A stretch of DNA of 30,434 bases from an uncultured Lachnospiraceae bacterium (GCA_910588595.1 CAJUQU010000015.1:1-30434); one strand, 5' to 3'; numbered from the stretch's first letter, positions 7,891 through 15,671 are shown. Numbers and translations: made by a program. Notes: a model not told the origin generated them from the letters alone.

Positions 7891-7965
7891 GTGCATAAAT
7901 TTTTCTTTTTAAAATATATTTCTATGCAAAATCTGCAACAACTTAACAGTTCTATAAACCGGAAT

Positions 7966-8490
7966 TTATCTATTCATCAATTCAAGAGTTTTTTCAAATG
8001 AAATACATTCTGCGTATCTTCCATTCCACATGAACTCATTATAATATCTATAAGATTTTTCTGCTGTCATATACGCATTATCAAGCGTACTGTTTGTATT
8101 TGCTGGAACAATCATTTTAAGTCCATGCTCAAAACCACATTTCACTGTTGCATCTATACAATAATCTGTTTGCAGCCCTACAATAATAATTGTATCTTCA
8201 TCTTTTTCATGCAGGTAGTCCAACAACCCCGTATCTTTGAAAGCACTGTTTACATTTTTATCAAAAATACGCTCATTTGGCATTGGCTGAAATTCTTCGT
8301 ATATTTCATAGCCTAATGCGCCTTTCGTTAATTTCTGTCCAGCACCATCATCATGTCTAACATAAATAACTTCTATACCATTATTGCGCGCCTCTTTGAT
8401 TAGTGTTTTAATACGATATACAAAAATCTCAAATTCGTATAAATCATTAGTCATAATTAAATTTTGAGTATCAACAATTAACAATATCAT
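7966..8490 (-). CDS. isochorismatase-like cysteine hydrolase
   Basis: A protein of 174 residues with the catalytic triad pattern of the isochorismatase/nicotinamidase-like superfamily: Asp in LLIVDTQN near the N-terminus, Lys in the FDKNVNSAF region and the nucleophile Cys in LQTDYCIDATVKCGFEHG. The family hydrolyses amides or similar bonds; no specific substrate can be named. The start at 8490 is chosen because family members begin just before the first catalytic Asp and GGGAG lies 8 nt upstream. An in-frame ATG at 8634 would add 48 residues not typical of the family. The gene is clearly more AT-rich than metG and the two-component genes, suggesting acquisition by transfer. It shares its strand with the lipoprotein gene upstream. 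Confidence 0.85.
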   Translation of the reverse strand: MILLIVDTQNLIMTNDLYEFEIFVYRIKTLIKEARNNGIEVIYVRHDDGAGQKLTKGALGYEIYEEFQPMPNERIFDKNVNSAFKDTGLLDYLHEKDEDTIIIVGLQTDYCIDATVKCGFEHGLKMIVPANTNSTLDNAYMTAEKSYRYYNEFMWNGRYAECISFEKTLELMNR

Positions 8491-8661
8491 TCTATTATCT
8501 CCCAAATTCCGATTTATATATTTGATTGTAAAATCTTTATCTATCATATACCATATATATTTATATGTCATTTCCCACTGGGTACACAATTCTGAAAAGG
8601 GAGTTATCATATCATTTTTTATCATATCATTCATACCTTAGATAAACCTAAGATCCATTTA

Positions 8662-9336
8662 TCAAACATGCTCTAGATTGGCTTTTATTGTCTGATAGAT
8701 CAATTGATTGGCTTGATTGAATTCCACGCGGTTCCATCCTCCGTCAGTGAGCAGGGAAATTCTCACAAGCCTCGAATTCTGTATAAAGTCATCCCAGTTC
8801 TCTTCGTTGAGCCCGCTCTGGTAAAGCGCCCACTGTTCCCTGTAATATTCCTGCTCATCCGCCGGGATCAGATCCCCTGCGCTTCCAAGCCCCCAGTTTG
8901 TCACGCTTCCGGGTTCGTTTGTCTCATAAACCGACAAACTTTCCAAAGCTGAATAGGCATAATAAAAGTCCATGTCAGGATCCGGCTCCCCGTATACTTT
9001 CCGCATCTCCTCCGACACATGATCCATATCCGCATCCTGCGGATAAATGACAAACACCTGCGCTAATTCTTTTGTCCCGTCATCCCCGAAATCGTAATAC
9101 TGAAAATTGATGGATTCCGTCTTTTCCCCAAACAGCTCATATCCCTCTATAAATATGATATCATCTCTTTCGAAGTCCGCCAGATCCTCCTCTGAGAGTT
9201 CCCACGCCTCCATGACTTCATCCATACTCATATCCCATGTCGTTTTCGGAAATTCCAGCTTTTCATTTACCTTATTCGGGGTACAGGAACACAGCACGAG
9301 TGCCATCAAAAATGTTATGATACCGTATTTTTTCAT
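8662..9336 (-). CDS. putative lipoprotein of unknown function
   Basis: A protein of 224 residues with a lipoprotein signal peptide: a short basic start (MKKYG), a hydrophobic run and the lipobox LCSC with Cys18 as the lipidated residue. The mature part is strongly acidic (many Asp/Glu), rich in Tyr and Trp, and has no motif I recognise; segments such as TTWDMSMDEVMEAW recall surface lipoproteins with small alpha/beta repeats. It is probably anchored on the outer face of the cytoplasmic membrane. GGGGGA upstream of the ATG at 9336 supports the start. A GCCGCC/GGCGGC hairpin (about 9352-9366) precedes the binding site. Confidence 0.7.
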   Translation of the reverse strand: MKKYGIITFLMALVLCSCTPNKVNEKLEFPKTTWDMSMDEVMEAWELSEEDLADFERDDIIFIEGYELFGEKTESINFQYYDFGDDGTKELAQVFVIYPQDADMDHVSEEMRKVYGEPDPDMDFYYAYSALESLSVYETNEPGSVTNWGLGSAGDLIPADEQEYYREQWALYQSGLNEENWDDFIQNSRLVRISLLTDGGWNRVEFNQANQLIYQTIKANLEHV

Positions 9337-9382
9337 CTTAATCCCCCATGCCGCCTTTGGCGGCAGTCTTTTGCGTTTTTTG

Positions 9383-10112
9383 TCAGCGGACGCTCTCGAT
9401 CACACACGAGTGCTCTTTCGTCTTTTTGTCGTAGTCGATCCCCACCAGCAGGATTTCGCCTGAATACTCCCTGAGCGATTCGGGGTACTGCTTTTTCCTG
9501 ATCTGTGCGACCGCCGCCTCCGCGCTCTTGTCCCATTTCAGCTCCACCACGATCACGGGACGCCCCGGGTGGTTTGACCGGGGCAGGTATGCGATGTCGG
9601 CAAAACCTTTCCCCGCGGGAAATTCGCGGATCGGCTTGTGATAGTACCGGAAGGCGGAGATCAGCGCAGTGAGCACTTCACTCTTATTTTTAAAAAACTG
9701 CAGGTCATTTTTGCCGTTTGACACATTGACGGCTACCCGGTTCCCGGAGAGCATCCTGATGATATCCTCGCGGAGTCCGTCAAAATTTCTGCTGATCAGG
9801 TCGTCGATATCCCCGTAAGTGCCCGTGACCGACCAGTACTGCTGAAACCGCTTCGTCGAGACCACGCGCACGACGGACAGCGGATTGTACATCGCGATCC
9901 AAATGCCGCGAATCCGCTCCCTTGCTGAAATACGCAACGAGCATATCCGCAGTCACAGATTTTCCAAACCGCCGCGCCCTGCTGTTACAGACGAATTTTT
10001 CGGTGATATCCTTTTTCAGCAGCTTGTTGATCAGCTGTGATTTGTCCACAAAGTACTGCGTCCGGGAAAATTCTGCAAAATTTTGATTTCCGATATTTAG
10101 ATAAAGTCCCAT
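9383..10112 (-). pseudogene. decayed AAA-ATPase-like/PD-(D/E)XK family gene (two internal deletions, frameshift)
   Basis: This is a broken relative of the intact gene at 13213-14790. The first about 70 residues match the intact copy (start MGLYLNIGNQNFAEF, P-loop region RARRFGKS). After FSKGADSR, about 190 residues are missing, including the Walker B strand, and the frame shifts; sequence resumes in another frame at IAMYNPLSVVR (near 9895). A second, in-frame gap of about 90 residues joins TALI directly to SAFRYYH (near 9640), at a TGATC shared by both edges in the intact copy, suggesting microhomology deletion. The nuclease-like C-terminus (FADIAYLP, VVELKW) is preserved. A good ribosome binding site (GGAGGAC) remains before the original ATG. 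It lies directly downstream of the SDR gene. It could express only fragments. Confidence 0.88.
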
Positions 10113-10160
10113 ACCGTCCTCCCATTTTCCGATGTCCGCCCTGGTACTCCATCTCCTTGA

Positions 10161-10961
10161 TCACGGTCTAAGTCCCATACCGCCCTCGAGCGTGAGTGTC
10201 TCACCCGTCATGTACTTAAAGTCGGGCGATGCGAGCTGTACACACACGCGGCCGATCTCCTGCTCTGCGTCTCCGTAATGCCCTGCGGGCGGCATCTTGA
10301 CATTCTCCTTGAACGCGTCAGGATACGCCTTCTCGAACTGCTCGAGCTGTGCCGTCCATGCCAGCGGGCAAACGATATTGACATTGATGCCGTCCTTTGC
10401 CCACTCGGTCGCCGCCACGCGCGTCAGTCCGCGGATCCCTTCCTTGGCAGCGGCGTAAGCACACTGTCCGAAATTGCCAAACAGTCCCGCGCCGGAGGCA
10501 AAATTGATGACAGAACCCTTTGACGCTGCCAGATGCGGGTAGCATGCCTTCATATAGTAAAAAGCGGCGTACAGTCCCGAGTACAGCGCGAGGTTGAACT
10601 GGTCTGTCGTGTGCTCTGCCAGCGGCACGCCCGAAGCGGACGCCTGCGCATTGTTGATCAGCACATCGATGCTGCCAAACGTGTCGATCGTCTGCTTCAC
10701 GACGTTGCCCACCACTTCCTCATTGTCCGCACCGGCGTTGACATCCGCCTGGACGATCAGGACCCTGATGCCATAGAGCCGCTCCAGTTCCTCCTTCGCG
10801 TCCTCGAGTTTCTTCACATTTCTTCCGGTGATCACCAGATTGGCGCCCTCTTTTGCGTATGCGGTCGCGATGCCATAGCCGATCGATCCGCATCTGCCGT
10901 CACTCAGGACTGCCCTGCCTGCACCTGTGATGATCGCTGTCTTTCCTGTTAAAAATCCCAT
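10161..10961 (-). CDS. short-chain dehydrogenase/reductase (SDR)
   Basis: An NAD(P)-dependent oxidoreductase of 266 residues in the classical SDR fold. Visible are the nucleotide-binding strand KTAIITGAGRA, a second glycine cluster GSIGYGIA (25-32), the NNAQA motif (103-107), the catalytic Ser156 (NFASGAG), Tyr169 and Lys173 (YAAAK) and the C-terminal GGMG. The glycine-rich loop carries an insertion (about VLSDGRC, residues 18-24) between the two glycine clusters where classical members read TGxxxGIG. ADV after the second beta strand and TGRN near 45-48 suggest NADP preference, but this is uncertain. The substrate is unknown. AGGAGG precedes the ATG at 10961. It is transcribed alone or with the decayed ATPase gene downstream. 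Confidence 0.93.
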   Translation of the reverse strand: MGFLTGKTAIITGAGRAVLSDGRCGSIGYGIATAYAKEGANLVITGRNVKKLEDAKEELERLYGIRVLIVQADVNAGADNEEVVGNVVKQTIDTFGSIDVLINNAQASASGVPLAEHTTDQFNLALYSGLYAAFYYMKACYPHLAASKGSVINFASGAGLFGNFGQCAYAAAKEGIRGLTRVAATEWAKDGINVNIVCPLAWTAQLEQFEKAYPDAFKENVKMPPAGHYGDAEQEIGRVCVQLASPDFKYMTGETLTLEGGMGLRP

Positions 10962-10988
10962 TTCCCAAATACCTCCTTTTTGAATCAG

Positions 10989-11047
10989 GCGCCGCCCCGC
11001 TTTCGCGGCGGGAATGGCGCTGTTTGCCAGCTGATATTTTTATTATA
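10989..11047 (-). promoter_or_regulatory. SDR promoter and GC-rich leader hairpin
   Basis: On the minus strand a consensus TATAAT (11047-11042) lies about 80 bp before the SDR start; the -35 region (TATCTA at 17 bp) is poor, so an activator may help. The leader contains a GC-rich hairpin at 10989-11020 (outer stem GCGCC/GGCGC, inner CCGC/GCGG) just before the ribosome binding site. Confidence 0.5.
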
Positions 11048-11049
11048 TC

Positions 11050-11298
11050 CTAATATTGGGAAAATAGATAGTGCGAATCGAGAGATTTCCCCATGTCTGA
11101 CACTTCGCTGTACGCCCTTATCCCAAACTCAAATACGCGGATCCGGTGCGGCTCCTTCGCCGATATCCGAACAGCAGAATCCACCTCCTCTGTTTCCCTG
11201 TGTAAAAGTGCCGTATCGCCAATCCGCTGGTGCCATGCAGCCGCCCCCGACAAAAACGTTAAACCGTATCTTTCATATAAACCGCTTAAATCTGCCAT
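11050..11298 (-). CDS. possible small open reading frame, unknown
   Basis: An 82-codon frame beginning MADLSGLYERYGLTFLSG, antisense to the region between the SDR promoter and the next plus-strand gene. GGGAGG lies upstream, but at about 17 nt the spacing is too long for good initiation. No family is recognised. The plus-strand promoter at 11304-11332 lies just upstream of its start codon. It may be a gene remnant or chance; I list it because the 415-bp stretch is otherwise empty apart from promoters. Confidence 0.2.
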   Translation of the reverse strand: MADLSGLYERYGLTFLSGAAAWHQRIGDTALLHRETEEVDSAVRISAKEPHRIRVFEFGIRAYSEVSDMGKSLDSHYLFSQY

Positions 11299-11303
11299 AA
11301 AAA

Positions 11304-11332
11304 TTGACAGCAAGTCCTCCCATCATTATAAT
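11304..11332 (+). promoter_or_regulatory. consensus sigma-A promoter
   Basis: Perfect TTGACA (11304-11309) and TATAAT (11327-11332) with exactly 17 bp between them, 44 bp before the start of the small secreted protein at 11377. Confidence 0.9.
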
Positions 11333-11376
11333 ACAATCATAAGACGACTTGAAAACATACCTTTAGGAGAAAACGC

Positions 11377-11694
11377 ATGAAAAAAAAATTCTATAGTATC
11401 GCATGCCTGTGTGGTCTTATCATTGTGCTGTTTTGTCTTTTTGCAAAACAGGATAACACTCCCGGGACTGCAATATTTCAGGCAACCGTGATAAAAGCAG
11501 ACACCAATTCGATTCTGGTAAAACCTGTGAAGGGGTATTCGGAATTTAATTCGTCAGATCAGTTTCACATACCAAATGGGGAACAGCTTGTATTACAGGC
11601 TGGCGATCTTTTGGAGATCACTTACGATGGAGAAATAGCAGAGTCTTATCCTGCACAATTAGGAAAAGTATATAAAATTGTATTAGTGGAATAG
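11377..11694 (+). CDS. small secreted or membrane-anchored protein, DUF3221/YobA-like
   Basis: A protein of 105 residues with a basic start (MKKKF) and one hydrophobic segment (about residues 6-23) acting as signal peptide or anchor; no signal cleavage site is clear. The mature part, with ATVIKADTNSILVKP, ending in LLEITYDGEIAES and KVYKIVLVE, looks like a small beta-barrel similar to DUF3221/YobA-type proteins of Firmicutes (inferred from pattern only). AGGAG stands upstream of the ATG and a fully consensus promoter precedes it, so it is probably well expressed and monocistronic. Its role is unknown. Confidence 0.75.
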   Translation: MKKKFYSIACLCGLIIVLFCLFAKQDNTPGTAIFQATVIKADTNSILVKPVKGYSEFNSSDQFHIPNGEQLVLQAGDLLEITYDGEIAESYPAQLGKVYKIVLVE

Positions 11695-11778
11695 GAACAG
11701 ACTGAAACAAGTGCGATACGGGATATCTTAGAATCAGAATGCCAAAATTAATAATCCAGCGTTAACTTGATTACTTAA

Positions 11779-12107
11779 ATGCACAGATCCTGTGACTATG
11801 ATGGTCTTTTCACTGCCGTGCCGGAACTGCTCGGCGGACTGTCCGTCTCAGTGGATACCAGCGGCTTTAACAACGACATTGCCGCGATCCGAAACCGGGA
11901 CGATGTCCTGACGCTGCTGATCCACCTCGGCTATCTGACCTATGATGATGCAGAAGAAACGGTGCGCATTCCCAATGAAGAGATCCGAATGGAATTTGCC
12001 AAAACAGTACGAGAAGTCAAAAGCACAGACGCCTTCTGGAAAGCAGGCAATTGATCCAGGACACTGTTCATATAAATGCTGACGCAGTGGCTGCACAGAC
12101 CCATTGA
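11779..12107 (+). pseudogene. internal fragment of an AAA-ATPase-like/PD-(D/E)XK family gene
   Basis: A stretch of about 85 codons matches the middle of this protein family: DGLFTAVPELLGGLSV, then VLTLLIHLGYLTYDD and VRIPNEEIRMEF, which align with VITALIHLGYCAYDED and AYIPNKEI in the intact protein encoded at 13213-14790 (its residues 338-363). After the stop at 12054 a related sequence (LIQDTVHINADAVAAQ) continues in another frame to 12107, showing a frameshift. Neither the P-loop part nor the nuclease part is present. It is on the strand opposite the intact copy and is closer to a different subfamily, so it is a separate degraded insertion or duplication and not a part of the neighbouring gene. 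Confidence 0.8.
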
Positions 12108-12168
12108 ACCGACAAACAAAGAGTTCGAAATAGTAAACACACCAGCTGTCGCGAAGGAACTATCATGT

Positions 12169-12975
12169 TCAATCAAAATCATATTCTCGAATGTCGCCAA
12201 ATGACTTATCCAGTAAATGTTGCTCAAAAATTACTTTAGCATAATCAACCAATGACTGTTGCATGAATAAATCAGACATCCCTTCATAAGTTTTACTGAC
12301 AAATACCAACGACTCAATTTCTCCGTCAGTGACAGTTTCCTCGAATCGTTGCAGCAAAGTCTCCTTCGTTAATCCTATGTTTGCTGTATAACAAATACCC
12401 ACCGTGGACTGGTTGTCCCGTATATAGATATACTTTTTGTCATCAATCGATACGATATCTTCACTGGTAAGACCGATTTCTTCCTTGCACTCCCTCAAGA
12501 ATGTATGTACTGGATCCCCATCGAAAATATCTTCCTCAGATAGTCCTCCTCCAATACATTGGATCACATCCGGAAAAGAGGTATGTTTAGACATTTTTCC
12601 AAAAACATAATAACCATCCCTGGTAACAATATTGCCGCCAACTGCTACAGCCCTGCATTTTGTTATCTTCTCATTCTTATGATTCATTACATATGTCATA
12701 TGAGAATAACGTGTTTTCTCAAGTTCTATTTTTATTCCATGTGATAATTTCTCCACAGATTTGACACTTAAAACTACTCCATCAAATAAATTGGGATTTT
12801 TATTTACTGCTTCTTTCCAATATGTGCTGATCGTGTTGATTTCCGCTTCACTTAGAGAAATCTCTGTTTCGCTGAGGCAAAAAGAGACTTTATCGTTGCA
12901 CACAAATACTTTCGTATTATTTCCGCAAACATACTGCGAGCTCACTGTTCTATATACCTCCATCTTTATATACAT
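12169..12975 (-). CDS. NUDIX-domain hydrolase with an N-terminal extension
   Basis: A protein of 268 residues. The second half holds a NUDIX fold: GGGLSEEDIFDGDP followed by the helix FLRECKEEIGL (159-169), which gives the metal-binding REUxEExGU core (Arg161, Glu162, Glu165, Glu166, Gly168). The upstream Glu expected 8 residues before the Arg is replaced by Gly153, so the box is not fully canonical. NUDIX enzymes hydrolyse nucleoside diphosphates linked to other groups; the substrate here is unknown. The N-terminal about 100 residues are not recognised. The gene is distinctly AT-rich next to its neighbours and lies between ATPase-family fragments, which suggests horizontal transfer. No good ribosome binding site is visible before the first ATG (12975) or the in-frame ATG at 12963. 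Confidence 0.8.
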   Translation of the reverse strand: MYIKMEVYRTVSSQYVCGNNTKVFVCNDKVSFCLSETEISLSEAEINTISTYWKEAVNKNPNLFDGVVLSVKSVEKLSHGIKIELEKTRYSHMTYVMNHKNEKITKCRAVAVGGNIVTRDGYYVFGKMSKHTSFPDVIQCIGGGLSEEDIFDGDPVHTFLRECKEEIGLTSEDIVSIDDKKYIYIRDNQSTVGICYTANIGLTKETLLQRFEETVTDGEIESLVFVSKTYEGMSDLFMQQSLVDYAKVIFEQHLLDKSFGDIREYDFD

Positions 12976-13090
12976 TTTGTATACATTATTTCAATCTTAT
13001 TTCTATCAATCTTTGTCCTTCCGTTTTGTCTTACAGCATCTACATATTGATCATAACTATATCTCAACTGTTCAATAAAGCAGCCGGCAC

Positions 13091-13213
13091 TTACAAGACA
13101 TCAACTTCTATCTCAATATCCTCTTTTCCTGCATATTCGTCCGGATATGTCTCCATCTGGCAGCCAAAAGCGACTTCATCGTCACAAACGCCAGTCCTGA
13201 GCATAGAAATCAT
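13091..13213 (-). CDS. small open reading frame coupled to the ATPase gene
   Basis: A 40-codon frame (MISMLRTGVCDDEVAFGCQM, then an acidic tail ending EIEVDVL) whose ATG overlaps the stop codon of the ATPase gene as TGATG. The overlap would allow translational coupling. No known family is recognised; it may be the remaining end of a lost downstream gene. Nothing else is visible in the 115 bp between this frame's surroundings and the NUDIX gene start (12976-13090). Confidence 0.3.
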   Translation of the reverse strand: MISMLRTGVCDDEVAFGCQMETYPDEYAGKEDIEIEVDVL

Positions 13214-14790
13214 CAGCACAAGCTCTCGATCACGCACGCGTGCTCCTTCGTCTTTTTATCATAATCAATTCCCACCAGCAGCAGCCCGCCTGCATAATCT
13301 TTCAAAGACTCGGGATATTGCTTCTTCCGGATCTGTGCGATCGCCGCCTCCGCGCTTTTGTCCCACTTTAGCTCCACCACGACCACAGGGCGGTTGGGAT
13401 GGTTTGTGCGGGGCAGATAAACGATGTCGGCAAAGCCTTTCCCCGCAGGAAATTCGCGGATCGGTCTGTGATAATACGAAAACGCCGCGATCAATACGAT
13501 CATGACTGTACAGGAGAGCGAATTTTCATCATTATACTCGATACTGGGTATAAAGTCATTGTGCACACTCTGGATCAGCCTGGCAGTCTGTTCCCCGTCC
13601 CCTGTCATGACCGCCTCCAGAATCCTTTCTGAAAGCTTCATAAACTGCGCAATTCCATCGTTTTTACTCTTTTTGACTGATTTGTAAAATACGGCATGAA
13701 TCTCTTTGTTTGGTATATATGCCTCCTGCGTGTCCTCATCATAGGCGCAGTAACCCAGATGGATCAGCGCCGTGATCACCTGTTCCTTGTCCTCAAAGAT
13801 CTGCAGGTCATTGATGCCGTTATCCACCTCCACCGGTATTCTATTTCCCGAGAGCATCCTGATGATATCCTCACGAAGTCCGTCAAAATTTTTGCAGATC
13901 AGGTCATCGATATCCCCGTAGGTGCCCGTGACCGTCCAGTACTGCTGAAACCGCTTTGTCGAGACCGCACGCACGACAGACAGCGGATTGTACATCGCGA
14001 TCCCGTCTAAATTGTAGCCATTGTACCACTCTTTCATCTGTTCGAAGTCTACGCCGGCTCTCTCGCAGAGCGAGAAGACTTCCTTCTCCGTAAATCCGAT
14101 ATCCTGTGCCAGATCCATCGGGTTTACCATCGTGTACTCCATGAAATTGTTGACAGCAGACTGCCCTTTCGTGCGCACGATCGGCATGATACCCGTCAGG
14201 TATGCCAATCGGATATATGATTTCGCGGCATTATTCTTGAACAATCCCCTCAGCATCTCGATATACGCCAGTCTGTCAAAATTCCCCTCATCCAGTTCCC
14301 GTATGGGATAGTCCCACTCGTCAAAAATGATGACAAAGCGGCTCCCTGTCTCATGATAAATCTCAGACACCGCATTCATCAGCGCCGTCTCCTCTAACGC
14401 AACATCAGCATACTCTTCCTGAAGTTCTTTCACAATCTTTCTGTTGATATAATCGACCGGTTCCTCGCGCTCAAATTGTGCCGCTTTGAACTGTGCCTGA
14501 ATATCCACAAAAATCGTGTCATATGCATTCATGCTCTCGAGAAACAACGCATCTTTCTCGCACTTCAACGGTTCAAACAGGCTCCTCGAATCCGTCCCCT
14601 TACTGAAATACGCGACGAGCATATCCGCGGTCACGGATTTTCCGAACCGGCGCGCCCTGCTGTTACAGACAAATTTTTCTGTGATATCCTTTTTCAGCAG
14701 TTTGTTGATCAGCTGTGATTTGTCTACAAAATATTGCGTCCGGACAAGTTCCGCATAATTTTGATTTCCTATATTTAAAAAGCGTCCCAT
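13213..14790 (-). CDS. AAA-ATPase-like / PD-(D/E)XK nuclease-like protein, intact copy 1
   Basis: A protein of 525 residues with the architecture of AAA-ATPase-like plus a PD-(D/E)XK domain (of the DUF1703 type). The P-loop is RARRFGKS (45-52), Walker B is RFVIIFDEWD (151-160) and a sensor-like region is YLTGIMPI (197-204). The C-terminal nuclease-like motif shows Asp455 (FADIVYLP) and Glu473-x-Lys475 (VVELKW), plus the trailing helix residues IRKKQYP, so the catalytic set appears complete. The family is widespread and multicopy in gut Bacteroidetes and Clostridia, but its biological role is not established. AGAGAGG precedes the ATG. It lies 59 bp downstream of the methyltransferase gene on the same strand. 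Shorter relatives at 9383-10112 and 11779-12107 and a distant one at 28527-30263 occur in this window. Confidence 0.92.
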   Translation of the reverse strand: MGRFLNIGNQNYAELVRTQYFVDKSQLINKLLKKDITEKFVCNSRARRFGKSVTADMLVAYFSKGTDSRSLFEPLKCEKDALFLESMNAYDTIFVDIQAQFKAAQFEREEPVDYINRKIVKELQEEYADVALEETALMNAVSEIYHETGSRFVIIFDEWDYPIRELDEGNFDRLAYIEMLRGLFKNNAAKSYIRLAYLTGIMPIVRTKGQSAVNNFMEYTMVNPMDLAQDIGFTEKEVFSLCERAGVDFEQMKEWYNGYNLDGIAMYNPLSVVRAVSTKRFQQYWTVTGTYGDIDDLICKNFDGLREDIIRMLSGNRIPVEVDNGINDLQIFEDKEQVITALIHLGYCAYDEDTQEAYIPNKEIHAVFYKSVKKSKNDGIAQFMKLSERILEAVMTGDGEQTARLIQSVHNDFIPSIEYNDENSLSCTVMIVLIAAFSYYHRPIREFPAGKGFADIVYLPRTNHPNRPVVVVELKWDKSAEAAIAQIRKKQYPESLKDYAGGLLLVGIDYDKKTKEHACVIESLC

Positions 14791-14849
14791 ACAAGCCTCT
14801 CTTTCTGCGATGTATCATATCATGTCAGTACTGCGTATTTCCCATTCCA

Positions 14850-15509
14850 TTACACCTTCCTGCCAAAATACCGCCCTGTGCACTTCCTATATGTGCGATA
14901 CGCCTCGCCGAACACGGTCTCCAGATACTTCTCCTCCTGCAGGATCTGCAGATGCAGCATCGCGATCACCCATATCGTGAAGATCAATAAGATTCCGTTA
15001 AAATACATCAGCAGGATCCCCACGTACATCAGGTCAAATCCGAGAAAAGCCGGATTCCTGCTGTATCGGTAGATGCCGTGCGAAACAAACTCCGTCCTGT
15101 CCGTCTCCGGTATCCCCGCGCGCCAGCTGTCACGCATCGTCAGCACTGCAGCCAGAAAAACAGCATCTCCTGTGAAACCTGCCAGAACCCCTGCGATCCT
15201 CACCCAAGACGGCATATGGCTCCACCCGAGCAGGATCGAAGCCAGCTCCACTGGGACGATGAGGAGTGTCGCAGCCGACATGATGATCTCGATCCGGCGC
15301 ACTGACCGCTCCTTTCCGCGCCCGCCGACCTGTGTTGTTCGGATCCCATGCCGTTTCTGCGCAAGCATTTTTGCAAAATAAATCCCGTAAAAGATCATCA
15401 TGACCAAAAGTGCGGGGATAACAAACAGACTGTCCCATCTGCCAGCCAAAAAGATGGCTGTCGGCCCGTCTGCCCCGCCGATCACCGAAATTCCCCTGTC
15501 AAAATCCAT
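14850..15509 (-). CDS. isoprenylcysteine carboxylmethyltransferase-like membrane protein
   Basis: A membrane protein of 219 residues. The C-terminal half carries the ICMT/phospholipid methyltransferase signature: GIYRYSRNPAFLGFDLMYVG (about 135-160), followed by hydrophobic helices and EEKYLETVFGEAYRTYRK, which is the SAM-binding E-x-x-L...FG..Y..Y pattern. Four or five hydrophobic segments are visible. Unusually, the N-terminus reads ISVIGGADGPTAIFLAG (7-23), almost identical to the conserved motif of the beta subunit of sodium-translocating oxaloacetate/glutaconyl decarboxylases. The start at 15509 is chosen because GGGAGGG lies about 10 nt upstream; an earlier in-frame alternative start lacks support. 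The methyl acceptor is unknown; bacteria lack prenylated proteins of the eukaryotic kind. Confidence 0.85.
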   Translation of the reverse strand: MDFDRGISVIGGADGPTAIFLAGRWDSLFVIPALLVMMIFYGIYFAKMLAQKRHGIRTTQVGGRGKERSVRRIEIIMSAATLLIVPVELASILLGWSHMPSWVRIAGVLAGFTGDAVFLAAVLTMRDSWRAGIPETDRTEFVSHGIYRYSRNPAFLGFDLMYVGILLMYFNGILLIFTIWVIAMLHLQILQEEKYLETVFGEAYRTYRKCTGRYFGRKV

Positions 15510-15589
15510 CCTCGTATTTCCCTCCCTGCCCGCCGCGCCGGACACCCGTCAGCAGCATTTCCCCTGAATATGTCATTCAGATCATATCC

Positions 15590-15618
15590 ATTGTATCACG
15601 ACACAGGGCGCTCACCAA
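15590..15618 (-). promoter_or_regulatory. predicted promoter of the methyltransferase gene
   Basis: On the minus strand TTGGTG (15618-15613) and TACAAT (15595-15590) are separated by exactly 17 bp, about 80 bp before the start codon. It may also serve the ATPase gene downstream. Confidence 0.6.
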
Positions 15619-15671
15619 GACCCAATCAGCAAAAACCTGAATGTACGAGAGCGCAAATGCGGAACAATATC

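Noticed and set aside
12110..12168. Plus-strand continuation of the ATPase fragment (EPTNKEFEIVNTPAVAKELS)
   Set aside because: It reads like protein but I could not align it by eye to the intact copies, and the open stretch is too short to assign.
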